Below, piece by piece: positions 1 through 6,294 of a stretch of DNA of 20,294 bases. The notes under the pieces are model-generated. The model did no database searches and was not told the DNA's origin. It was given only the letters and a program-made list of their open reading frames with translations. The stretch spans positions 1-20,294 of the forward strand of contig JBMNTQ010000017.1 in the NCBI GenBank assembly GCA_050945815.1. Reading direction: 5' to 3'. Both the position numbers and the translations under genes were made by a program. The first letter of the stretch is position 1; each line of letters starts with the position of its first letter. The stretch comes from JBMNTQ01 sp050945815 (GTDB taxonomy: Bacteria; Bacillota; Clostridia; Christensenellales; JBMNTQ01).

Positions 1-390
1 TTCCTCTTCAGCAAACTGCCGCATCACTGCTTTCAGCATATTCCTGTGAAAGAAGTCGTGCATTCGCTTAGCTTTTATGCCCTTTTCCGTCAATTCCACC
101 CAAACTACCCGCCGATCATCGGTGCAGCGCCTCCTGCACACATAGCCCTTCTGTATCAACCGGCGAATCGAAACGGTCAGAGTGGGCACGGTAATTTCCA
201 AATCAGCAGCAATCTCACTCATAAAACGAGGGGCCTCTGCCCCTACCGCTTCCAGAGTATGCACTTCCGTCATAGACAAGTCGTGATAGGGCCCGTTGTG
301 CATAGCACTCTGCTCTACTTTGCCCACCAAGCCATACGTCTTAACCAACAATCGATTCAAATCTTCCAGCTTTTCCATATTCACAGCCAT
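1..390 (-). CDS. MarR-family transcriptional regulator, C-terminus cut by window edge
   Basis: The frame is open from the start codon at 390 to the window edge (130 codons); the C-terminal dimerisation helix runs off the window. The visible protein has the MarR winged-helix layout: N-terminal helix (about 1-30), then 'MTEVHTLEAV', a recognition helix region 'EIAADLEITVPTLTVSIRRL' and a wing 'TDDRRVVWVELTEKG', which is the DxR motif of the family. MarR proteins are dimeric repressors or activators that usually bind a small-molecule ligand and their own promoter. An ATG at 390 has a GGG-containing site upstream; an in-frame ATG at 378 is an alternative. It has its own promoter and lies downstream of, but separated by a terminator from, the MFS transporter, so it is probably an independent unit. 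Target and ligand are unknown. Confidence 0.9.
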   Translation of the reverse strand, partial: MAVNMEKLEDLNRLLVKTYGLVGKVEQSAMHNGPYHDLSMTEVHTLEAVGAEAPRFMSEIAADLEITVPTLTVSIRRLIQKGYVCRRRCTDDRRVVWVELTEKGIKAKRMHDFFHRNMLKAVMRQFAEEE

Positions 391-416
391 ATACCCTGCT
401 GCCCTTCTTCATATAT

Positions 417-457
417 TTAGACAATCTAATAATAAGATAGGCTAACTATTTTGTCAA
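417..457 (-). promoter_or_regulatory. marR promoter with overlapping operator-like dyad
   Basis: Reading the minus strand, a perfect -35 hexamer TTGACA (457-452) and a -10 TATTAT (434-429) are separated by 17 bases. An imperfect inverted repeat, TTAGCCTATC / GATTGTCTAA (445-436 and 426-417, 8 of 10 positions complementary, 9-base spacer), brackets the -10. Such placement is typical of MarR autorepression; the binding itself is inferred. Confidence 0.75.
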
Positions 458-490
458 TTGTTTCTGCCATAATCTATCCTGTCTGCTCCC

Positions 491-527
491 GATAAAAAAG
501 CGGAGAAGAACCCGTCTTCCCCGCTTT
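491..527 (-). terminator. Intrinsic terminator after the MFS transporter
   Basis: Two 13-base arms (497-509 and 515-527) pair with one mismatch around a 5-base loop. On the minus strand the hairpin is followed by a run of six T. It closes the MFS gene and isolates the MarR unit. Confidence 0.85.
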
Positions 528-541
528 CGAACAAAACCCGC

Positions 542-1765
542 CTATTTGCCTGCCTCCAGGCCTTTCTTTCTCACCAGTTTCACGCATGAAACCATAATCG
601 CCGCCACAATGCAGGTAGCAGCCGCAATAATAAACGACAACGTATAATCGCCGCTGGCCGCCCCCGCCGTATTCACCGCCGTAGAAATAAAGGGAAAGAT
701 AATCGCCGATGCGCCAAATCCCACCATTACACAGCCGTAGTTGGCTCCAGCATATTTGGTGCCGTAGAGGTCGGAGGTAAACGCCGGGTAAACACCGGAA
801 GTCCCGCCATAAGCAAAGGCGACCAAAGCAATCATAGCTAAAAACAGCACCCTGTGCGCAGATATCAACACCACCACCGACAGTAGCGTAATCGCCGCCA
901 GCCCCAAAATCGTAGCCTTACGCCCGATTTTATCGGATATCCAGGGCGCAATCAGCCGCCCGGACGAACTGGCAATCCCAGTAATCATAACGCCCAGCAT
1001 AGCCAATTCCCCCAAACCCCGGGCTTCTCCCAAAATCATCAGCAATGGGTTCAATATAAAATACGATGGCGTAATAAACATCATGGAAAGCGTCAGAAAA
1101 TAGAATTGCGGCGTTCTCAACATTTCAGACGGCCGCAACCCCTGCTTCGCAGGACCAGCCGCCGGCGGCGTATAACCCTTGGGCACATACCCTTCCGGCG
1201 GATTTTTGATCAGGGCCGACGCCGACAAACAGATTACCAGAAAGGCGATCGAGAAAATCCGGAAGGTTGCCGGTGCGTCATATGCCTTCAAAAGGCTATT
1301 GGCCAACGGTGTAAAAATAACCACTGAAAAGCCGAAAGCACACACAATCATGCCGGTGGCAAATCCCCGCTTGTCCATAAACCACTTCTGAGCGCAAGAA
1401 ATAGAGGTATTATAAGCGGCGCCCACGCCAAACCCTGCCATCACACCGTAAAACAGATAGATGAAAACCGGGCTTGCATCAAATACAAACGATGTTAAAA
1501 ACATTCCCACGCCAAAGAGCAGCGATCCGAAGAAAACCACAATACGTGGCCCACGCTTGTCCTGGATGCGTCCGCCCACCACAATGCCTACCACAAACAT
1601 GGCCAGCATAACAGAAAAAACAAAGGTTACCTGTGCAGCGTCCAGCCCCCTCTGTTCGACCAGGAACTTCTGAAAAACGCTCCACATGTAAATGATGCCT
1701 GTGCATAACTGCACCGCCATACCCGCCGCTAAAACGGCATACCGGTTCCCCGCTTTTGCTTTCAC
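542..1765 (-). CDS. MFS transporter, oxalate/formate antiporter (OFA)-like family
   Basis: A 407-residue protein with about twelve hydrophobic segments, the usual MFS length. The N-terminal 'GIIYMWSVFQ' segment and the loop 'GGRIQDKRGPR' after TM2 (the MFS signature between TM2 and TM3) match the OFA family, whose members carry oxalate, formate, lactate or pyruvate-like carboxylates across the cytoplasmic membrane. 'SGRLIAPWISDKIGRK' is the equivalent loop of the C-terminal half. The start is GTG at 1765, with a six-G Shine-Dalgarno nine bases upstream; the next in-frame ATG would remove most of TM1. It is transcribed alone, from the promoter at 1840-1868 to the terminator at 491-527. The substrate cannot be assigned from sequence. 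A carboxylate is plausible given the decarboxylase subunits and pyruvate:ferredoxin oxidoreductase in the window, but that is inference. Confidence 0.9.
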   Translation of the reverse strand: MKAKAGNRYAVLAAGMAVQLCTGIIYMWSVFQKFLVEQRGLDAAQVTFVFSVMLAMFVVGIVVGGRIQDKRGPRIVVFFGSLLFGVGMFLTSFVFDASPVFIYLFYGVMAGFGVGAAYNTSISCAQKWFMDKRGFATGMIVCAFGFSVVIFTPLANSLLKAYDAPATFRIFSIAFLVICLSASALIKNPPEGYVPKGYTPPAAGPAKQGLRPSEMLRTPQFYFLTLSMMFITPSYFILNPLLMILGEARGLGELAMLGVMITGIASSSGRLIAPWISDKIGRKATILGLAAITLLSVVVLISAHRVLFLAMIALVAFAYGGTSGVYPAFTSDLYGTKYAGANYGCVMVGFGASAIIFPFISTAVNTAGAASGDYTLSFIIAAATCIVAAIMVSCVKLVRKKGLEAGK

Positions 1766-1839
1766 AACGCAATACCCCCCACCACAATATTCTGCTTTTC
1801 TCTTCCTGCATAATCAAAAAATCCAACGGTCTGTTTTTT

Positions 1840-1868
1840 AATATATAAGAAGGCAGGGGATTTGTAAA
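1840..1868 (-). promoter_or_regulatory. Promoter of the MFS transporter
   Basis: On the minus strand, -35 TTTACA (1868-1863) and -10 TATATT (1845-1840) are spaced by 17 bases. The start site would fall near 1833, giving a leader of about 65 nt. Confidence 0.65.
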
Positions 1869-1891
1869 GCATCCTTTCCCAAATCCCTGCC
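1852..1891. repeat. Inverted repeat overlapping the MFS promoter; operator or weak terminator
   Basis: Arms of 13 and 12 bases (1852-1864 and 1880-1891; GGCAGGGGATTTG and its complement lacking one G) flank a 15-base spacer. It lies between the ferritin-like gene and the MFS gene and overlaps the MFS -35 and spacer. On the minus strand the hairpin is followed by a pyrimidine-rich but broken T-tract, so it could end the ferritin-like transcript, act as an operator, or both. Confidence 0.6.
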
Positions 1892-1936
1892 TAAAACAGC
1901 ATTTGCTGGTTATTTTCGCCGATGGGCAGCCGGCTG

Positions 1937-2461
1937 CTATAAGTATTTCTTGATCAGCGCATTAAAAATATCAACATGCAATTCTTCATCCAAAATGATC
2001 CTGCGGATCAACGCAACGATCGAAGGGTCGTTTATCATGCGGATGGTATTTTGATATTCATAAATAGCCGCTTCCTCCGCCTCAACGTTAGCAGTCAGGA
2101 TATAGCGCAATGTCTTCTCATAATCCACCTCGGCGCCCGACCACCAAAACGGCCGCTCATTTTGAATGGTGCGATATTTGGGCAACACCCCCAGACCAAA
2201 TATTGCCTCCCCCAGCAAATCCAGATGATGCATCTCCGTCACAGCTATGCCCATCAGCGCGTCAGCCACCTCCGGATACGTCCTTTTCAAAATCATATGC
2301 TGGTAGACATACTGCGCAATCGCTGTCATCTCGGATGTTTTCCCCGCATAATCATTCAGCAATATCCTAGCAAACCGCCGGTTTTTCTTTAGGTTCCTGC
2401 TTTCAGGGTACGGTAAATCCACGCGGTATTTCGCAGCACTGTCCATCATTGGCTCGGCCAC
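1937..2461 (-). CDS. Ferritin-like diiron protein (Mn-catalase-like/rubrerythrin relative)
   Basis: The protein is about 174 residues from the proposed GTG start. It has the four-helix ferritin-like metal pattern: an early Glu in 'GKTSEMTAI' (E44), ExxH in 'TEMHHL' (E76, H79), a Glu cluster in 'VEAEEAAIYEYQ' (about 129-135) and ExxH in 'DEELHV' (E159, H162). This matches the small clostridial 'Mn-catalase-like' ferritin-fold proteins, probably peroxide or oxygen detoxification; the metal and reaction are not proven. No rubredoxin-type CxxC domain is present, so it is not a classic rubrerythrin. The GTG at 2461 has AGAGGG nine bases upstream. Longer starts (ATG 2479, TTG 2515) lack a ribosome site and lie at or beyond the predicted transcript start. 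A palindrome sits directly upstream. Confidence 0.85.
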   Translation of the reverse strand: MAEPMMDSAAKYRVDLPYPESRNLKKNRRFARILLNDYAGKTSEMTAIAQYVYQHMILKRTYPEVADALMGIAVTEMHHLDLLGEAIFGLGVLPKYRTIQNERPFWWSGAEVDYEKTLRYILTANVEAEEAAIYEYQNTIRMINDPSIVALIRRIILDEELHVDIFNALIKKYL

Positions 2462-2490
2462 AACATCACGCCCTCTCATAAATGTTACTA

Positions 2491-2522
2491 CCACTATATG
2501 ATAGTGGGCAGGCAAACGTTAA
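2491..2522 (-). promoter_or_regulatory. Candidate promoter of the ferritin-like gene with palindromic operator
   Basis: On the minus strand a weak -35 TTAACG (2522-2517) and a -10 TATAGT (2498-2493) are 18 bases apart. A perfect dyad CCACTAT-N3-ATAGTGG (2491-2507) covers the -10. The position suggests a repressor site; the regulator is unknown. Confidence 0.5.
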
Positions 2523-2935
2523 GTAATCCCCGTTCTTCTTTATCATCCCCTGCCCTATAAAGCAGCCTTCTAAAGCTTAGAACTCAAGCCTTAAGAGTTT
2601 CCCCGCTTTTCCCTTCCCGCCTTACCCCAACGATATGCTCTTATTTCATACAGCGTTGTTGGTACAGCAAGCTGCCCCGCATAGCGCCAACCCCAAACCA
2701 TCCCTCACAAAAATCCTCCTTCAGGCCCAAACCTTATAGTCTTCTGCCAATTATAGTTTCCGCCCCACAGTCCCCTTCATTTTTCCTCCGGCCCCACAAT
2801 GAGGTTCTCCTCCGCTTCCATCATCTTTTCATTAACGGCAACACCGATTGTAAAGGCTAGTCAAGCCCTTGGTTGACATAAGAAAAAATCTGTCTTGTTT
2901 CATGCCCTCATGCCATAAAACAACTTTCCTTTATA
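2523..2935. other. Intergenic gap between the ferritin-like gene and the decarboxylase operon
   Basis: No long coding frame is convincing on either strand. What can be seen: a small hairpin TTCTAA-N3-TTAGAA (2568-2582), a 20-codon minus-strand small ORF with an ideal ribosome site (2646-2708, listed separately), a GTCAA/TTGAC dyad (2860-2877), and the distal arm of an inverted repeat (2918-2924) that pairs across the promoter of the next operon. The minus strand is purine-rich, like the rest of the window. Confidence 0.6.
2646..2708 (-). CDS. Possible small ORF, 20 residues, three Cys
   Basis: A GTG at 2708 is preceded by AAGGAGG with six bases between, the best Shine-Dalgarno arrangement in this gap. 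The frame encodes 20 residues with Cys at 10, 14 and 15 and many Gly, Ala and Leu, ending in TGA; an in-frame stop lies just upstream, so it cannot be longer. I recognise no family. TATAAT-like boxes lie upstream on the same strand but lack a good -35. It may be chance in a purine-rich strand; I list it because it is otherwise invisible. Confidence 0.2.
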   Translation of the reverse strand: MRDGLGLALCGAACCTNNAV

Positions 2936-2964
2936 TTGCTTTGGTTGTTTGTTTAGCGTATAAT
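2918..2964 (+). promoter_or_regulatory. Promoter of the decarboxylase beta/gamma operon with inverted repeat
   Basis: -35 TTGCTT (2936-2941) and a perfect -10 TATAAT (2959-2964) are spaced by 17 bases. An inverted repeat AAACAAC (2918-2924) / GTTGTTT (2944-2950) straddles the -35, as an operator might. The start site would be near 2971, about 45 nt before the TTG start codon. Confidence 0.7.
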
Positions 2965-3015
2965 AATAGACGTTATCGTTCATAAGTTTAAAAATTATGC
3001 TGGGGGTGTATCGAC

Positions 3016-4146
3016 TTGTCTACTTTAGAAAAACTATTTGAGGGTCTGCTCAACCTATCATGGCAAAACTTTGTCATGATTGCAATCGGCTTGCTGCTCA
3101 TCTTCTTGGCCATCAAGAAAGAGTACGAGCCCCTTCTGCTTCTGCCCATGGGGTTTGGCGCTATCCTTGCCAACATTCCGTTGTCCGCAGCCGTTGCAGA
3201 GGGAGGATTCCTTTCCATTCTCTATGAGGCCGGTATCAGCACGGAACTATTTCCCATCCTAATTTTCATCGCTGTAGGCGCCATGATCGACTTCTCTCCT
3301 CTATTGAAGCAGCCGGTCATGATTTTTTTTGGCGCAGCTGCCCAAATTGGTATTTTCCTGGCCTTCCTTTTGGCGTGCGGCGTCAACTTTATTTCTCCAG
3401 AAACATTCTCTTTAAAAGAAGCGGCCGCCATCGGTATCATCGGCGCCGCCGACGGACCGACGTCAATCTATGTCGCCAATATATTCGCGCCTAAGTACCT
3501 GGCGGCCATCAGTGTTGCGGCCTATTCCTATATGTCGCTGGTGCCCATCATCCAGCCGCCGGTCATTAGGCTGCTCACATCCAAAGCAGAGCGCAGAATC
3601 CGTATGGACTCCGATTTCAACAAGAAAGTCAGCCGTCCGGTACTGATTCTTTTCCCTATCCTGGTAACAGTAATTGCAGGGATTTTCGCCCCAATCTCCA
3701 CAGCGCTAATCGGTGCGCTCATGTTTGGCAACCTGCTGCGTGAGTCCCTAGTCACCGACAAGCTTTCCGAGACGGCGCAAAATGCCATGGGCAATATCGT
3801 GACGCTGCTGCTGGGTATCACCATCGGTTCCAGCATGCAAGGCTCCGCCTTCCTCACAGTAGACACCATCCTCATCCTAATCATCGGCCTCTTAGCCTTT
3901 GCTTTGGATACGGCGGGTGGCGTATTGTTTGCCAAGTTAATCAACGTGTTCTCCCGCAAAAAGATCAACCCAATGATCGGCGCCTGCGGCATCTCGGCTT
4001 TCCCCATGTCTGCGCGTATCGTGCAGAAGATGGCCCAGAAAGACGATCCAACCAACTTCATTTTAATGCCCGCTATCAGTGCCAACGTATCCGGGCAGGT
4101 TGGCTCCATCGTAGCCGGCACCATCATCATCGCCCTGTTGTCGTAG
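3016..4146 (+). CDS. oadB: Sodium-ion-translocating decarboxylase, beta subunit
   Basis: This 376-residue polytopic membrane protein belongs to the OadB/MmdB/GcdB family. The beta subunit decarboxylates carboxybiotin and couples this to Na+ export across the cytoplasmic membrane. The functional residues known from Klebsiella OadB are present with identical spacing: Asp in 'GAADGPTS' (D146, OadB D203) and N318, G322, S327 and R334 in 'NPMIGACGISAFPMSAR' (OadB N373, G377, S382, R389). The start is TTG at 3016 with GGGGG nine bases upstream. The gamma-like subunit follows 34 bases later. No carboxyltransferase alpha or biotin carrier gene is nearby, so the substrate (oxaloacetate, methylmalonyl-CoA, glutaconyl-CoA or malonate) cannot be assigned. 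The symbol denotes the family, not the substrate. Confidence 0.95.
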   Translation: MSTLEKLFEGLLNLSWQNFVMIAIGLLLIFLAIKKEYEPLLLLPMGFGAILANIPLSAAVAEGGFLSILYEAGISTELFPILIFIAVGAMIDFSPLLKQPVMIFFGAAAQIGIFLAFLLACGVNFISPETFSLKEAAAIGIIGAADGPTSIYVANIFAPKYLAAISVAAYSYMSLVPIIQPPVIRLLTSKAERRIRMDSDFNKKVSRPVLILFPILVTVIAGIFAPISTALIGALMFGNLLRESLVTDKLSETAQNAMGNIVTLLLGITIGSSMQGSAFLTVDTILILIIGLLAFALDTAGGVLFAKLINVFSRKKINPMIGACGISAFPMSARIVQKMAQKDDPTNFILMPAISANVSGQVGSIVAGTIIIALLS

Positions 4147-4180
4147 CTTTGAACCATTCTCTAAAAGGAGGTACTATAAA

Positions 4181-4324
4181 ATGACTGCATCTGAAATTTT
4201 CACCCGTGCACTGGAAGTAACTGGATGGGGCGTATTGGGCGTATTCGTCATACTGGCCATCATCTATGGCTCTGTAACCCTCTTAATGAAAATCATGCCT
4301 GCCAAAGAGGAAAAGTCCGAATAA
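4181..4324 (+). CDS. Small OadG-like gamma subunit of the Na+-pumping decarboxylase
   Basis: A 47-residue protein starts at ATG 4181 behind a very strong AAAGGAGGT site. It has a short N-terminal amphipathic part, one membrane helix (about residues 17-36, 'WGVLGVFVILAIIYGSVTLL') and a charged tail 'PAKEEKSE'. This is the layout of OadG/MmdE-type gamma subunits, which anchor and stabilise the complex. It is shorter than Klebsiella OadG (about 80 residues) and lacks the His/Pro-rich zinc-binding tail, so it can serve as a membrane anchor but probably not as the metal-binding part. The call rests on topology, size and position after the beta gene, not on strong sequence identity. Confidence 0.75.
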   Translation: MTASEIFTRALEVTGWGVLGVFVILAIIYGSVTLLMKIMPAKEEKSE

Positions 4325-4338
4325 CATAATCTGTATTT

Positions 4339-4378
4339 AAAAAGGGCTGCGGAAGAAATGCTCCGCAGCCCTTTTTTT
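4339..4378 (+). terminator. Intrinsic terminator of the decarboxylase operon
   Basis: A perfect 10-bp stem, GGGCTGCGGA with its complement (4344-4353 / 4362-4371) and an 8-base loop, is followed by seven T. The flanking A-run lets the T-run pair as well. Confidence 0.95.
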
Positions 4379-4783
4379 GTCGCTTCCTGCTATCAATGCA
4401 ATCCGCACTCTTCCCATCTCCCTCTGCCCGATACAGCCCAGCCCTGCGCCGCAATCCGCCATCTGTCTCCTATGCGCCCCAGCCAAAGCGCCCGCCCTGC
4501 GCCACACCTATCCCCTGCCCTGCTCTTGCCTATCTGCCCTCCAAATTCCCGCGCCCATCCCCAAACCATCCTGCTCAGGCCGGCCCTCGCTCTGGTCCAG
4601 GCGTCCCATCTCCGCTCCATCCAAATTCCACCGCACATGCAGAAACCAACCCATTACAAAAAACCGTCGCTTCCCCTGTAGCCCCAATCTCCTATGCCCT
4701 GCAAAGCCCCCTATCCGCAGCCAGGTCTTCTCCCTCCCGCTCGCCGCCGCAGCAATCAGTCCGCCCGCGCCTTGACTCGGGCA
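4379..4783. other. C-rich (plus strand) intergenic stretch, no gene seen
   Basis: About 400 bases lie between two terminators. The plus strand is markedly C-rich; in 4441-4500 I count 30 C against 13 G. Frames are open on both strands because of the composition, but none has a recognisable domain or a good ribosome site, and the longest run through the flanking terminator. On the minus strand the G-runs at 4537-4562 nearly make a G-quadruplex motif. I cannot assign a function. Confidence 0.6.
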
Positions 4784-4831
4784 CAAAAAAAGCCCCGCGC
4801 CATCCCGAAACCTCGGTTTATGCGCAGGGCT
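4784..4831 (-). terminator. Intrinsic terminator after the foldase lipoprotein gene
   Basis: On the minus strand, AGCCCTGCGC (4831-4822) pairs with GCGCGGGGCT (4800-4791) with one G-U pair. A smaller CCGA/TCGG hairpin nests in the loop, and seven T follow. Confidence 0.85.
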
Positions 4832-4850
4832 CTCATCCATCCTTAACTTC

Positions 4851-6164
4851 TTACCAGCGTTCCTCATACAAAACAATATCCGCCTCAGCCATCCACTGTT
4901 CCAACAGCTCGCTCCACCGGGTCGTCTGCATCTCGGTCAGCATAGGCGTCATAATCTCATCCTTCACCTCTTCAAAGGGAACCTCTTCCCCCTGCGGCAG
5001 TATTCTAGTCAGCTGAAGAATATGGTAGCCATAGCTGGATTCCACCAAGTCGGTGGTATCCCCTTCCTCTTTCAGGCCCAGCGCCCCGTCAATAAACGGC
5101 TGCACATAGCCGGAATCCCTGCCCACCAGATAACCGCCCTGCTGCATATACGAGCTCATGCCTGTATCCTCGTTATACTGCTCCACCAAATCGTCAAACG
5201 CCTCGCCGTCCGCAATCTTCTCCAACACTTCATCCGCCTTGTCCTGAATCTTAGCCAAGGCCTCCTGATAAAGCTTATCCGATGCAGCTTTGGTCTCATC
5301 GGTCTGGCTTCCGTTTTCATCATACTGCGCTGCGGTAATGGCCGCACGCTCTTCCTCCGGAATCATAACTAAAATCTGCTTCACTAAAACAAACTTTTCG
5401 TCAGGATAATAGACAATGGTCTTACCGCCGTTAAAATCCGTTTCAAAATCTGGTGCCGCGTCTAAAGTTCCTTCCTCCACCCACGTGTTCAGCTTATCTG
5501 TAGCCTCGGTATCATCCTGTTCCATATCATAAGCCAGCTTCTGCGCCTCCAGCAAAATATCATACTGCCCTTTTGCTTCCTCGTCCGTCACCGTCACCTG
5601 TTCGTCATACGCAGTCTGCATCTTGGCAATATAAGCATCATCCAGATAGCTCTGCCTCCAGGATTCCATCGTACGGCCGCTGGCAGCACGCTCCGCAACC
5701 AAATCCGCCATTGCCGCCGCGTCCGCGTCAAAATCCGGGTCTTTAGCGACTCGATCATCATACTGTTTTTTATAATGTCCCAAGTTGCTCTCTACCAAGG
5801 AGTCAAATTGCTCATGAACCGTCGCAATTTCTTCGTCGCTAAGCTGGTCATATCCCTCTTGCTTGGCCTTCTGAAGCAGCACAATATTCTGCACCAAACG
5901 ATCCACCACGTCCTGCTTGATCTGCTTCAACATAGCGCGGCTGTTTATATCGTCGCCGTCCAAGCTCCCGTACTGGGATTCATAGTAGGATTTATACACT
6001 TCATACAGCGCATACATCTCAATCTTTTTGAGAGGCTGTCCATTTATCGTAGCCACAACCTGCTGCATATCCCGCTCCTCGTTTACCGTAGCCAGCGAGC
6101 AGCCGCCCAGCAGCAAGATCATCAGAGCCGCTATAAAGGCGGCCATCCAGCGTTTAAACTTCAT
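4851..6164 (-). CDS. Foldase-type peptidyl-prolyl isomerase lipoprotein (SurA_N + parvulin)
   Basis: A 437-residue exported lipoprotein. A basic N-terminus, a hydrophobic stretch (8-19) and the lipobox LGGC place the lipidated Cys at residue 22. Residues about 35-240 form the acidic helical SurA_N-like chaperone region ('VVATINGQPL...'). A parvulin-type rotamase domain follows at about 258-388, ending 'GGYLVGRDSGYVQPF...GYHILQLTRI'. The family (PrsA/SurA) folds secreted proteins outside the cytoplasmic membrane. Two oddities: the first parvulin motif, normally (R/A)SHIL, reads 'VKQILV', so the usual first active-site His is missing, and a 25-30 residue acidic insert follows it. Isomerase activity may therefore be weak and the chaperone role dominant. 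AAAGGA lies ten bases before the ATG. It follows mfd by 130 bases with no clear terminator, so co-transcription is likely. Confidence 0.88.
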   Translation of the reverse strand: MKFKRWMAAFIAALMILLLGGCSLATVNEERDMQQVVATINGQPLKKIEMYALYEVYKSYYESQYGSLDGDDINSRAMLKQIKQDVVDRLVQNIVLLQKAKQEGYDQLSDEEIATVHEQFDSLVESNLGHYKKQYDDRVAKDPDFDADAAAMADLVAERAASGRTMESWRQSYLDDAYIAKMQTAYDEQVTVTDEEAKGQYDILLEAQKLAYDMEQDDTEATDKLNTWVEEGTLDAAPDFETDFNGGKTIVYYPDEKFVLVKQILVMIPEEERAAITAAQYDENGSQTDETKAASDKLYQEALAKIQDKADEVLEKIADGEAFDDLVEQYNEDTGMSSYMQQGGYLVGRDSGYVQPFIDGALGLKEEGDTTDLVESSYGYHILQLTRILPQGEEVPFEEVKDEIMTPMLTEMQTTRWSELLEQWMAEADIVLYEERW

Positions 6165-6294
6165 GCTCTTGTCGTCCTTTCCAGAAGATATCTCAAATAT
6201 CCCGTTCGTCTGTTATTTGATCCCGGCCATGCCTCTGCCGCCCCCAGGCCGAAATCTCTCCGAAAGCGTGGCTTTATCAATATATCGACATCTA

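Noticed and set aside
1926..1937. 12-bp palindrome GCAGCCGGCTGC at the end of the ferritin-like gene
   Set aside because: It has no loop or T-tract and overlaps the stop codon; probably chance in GC-rich sequence.
2462..2515. Longer starts of the ferritin-like gene (TTG 2515, ATG 2479)
   Set aside because: No ribosome site, they run through the promoter and dyad, and the added residues do not look like protein of this family.
2777..2860. Minus-strand frame of 27 codons ending 'ENLIVGPEEK', possible gene remnant
   Set aside because: It looks protein-like but is very short, has no ribosome site or recognisable family, and purine-rich strands produce such frames by chance.
4508..4876. 122-codon minus-strand frame
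   Set aside because: It runs through the foldase terminator and the end of the foldase gene; composition explains the open frame.
4396..5016. 206-codon plus-strand frame in the C-rich gap
   Set aside because: It overlaps the foldase gene and its terminator, is rich in Pro/Ser from C-rich codons, and has no ribosome site or domain.
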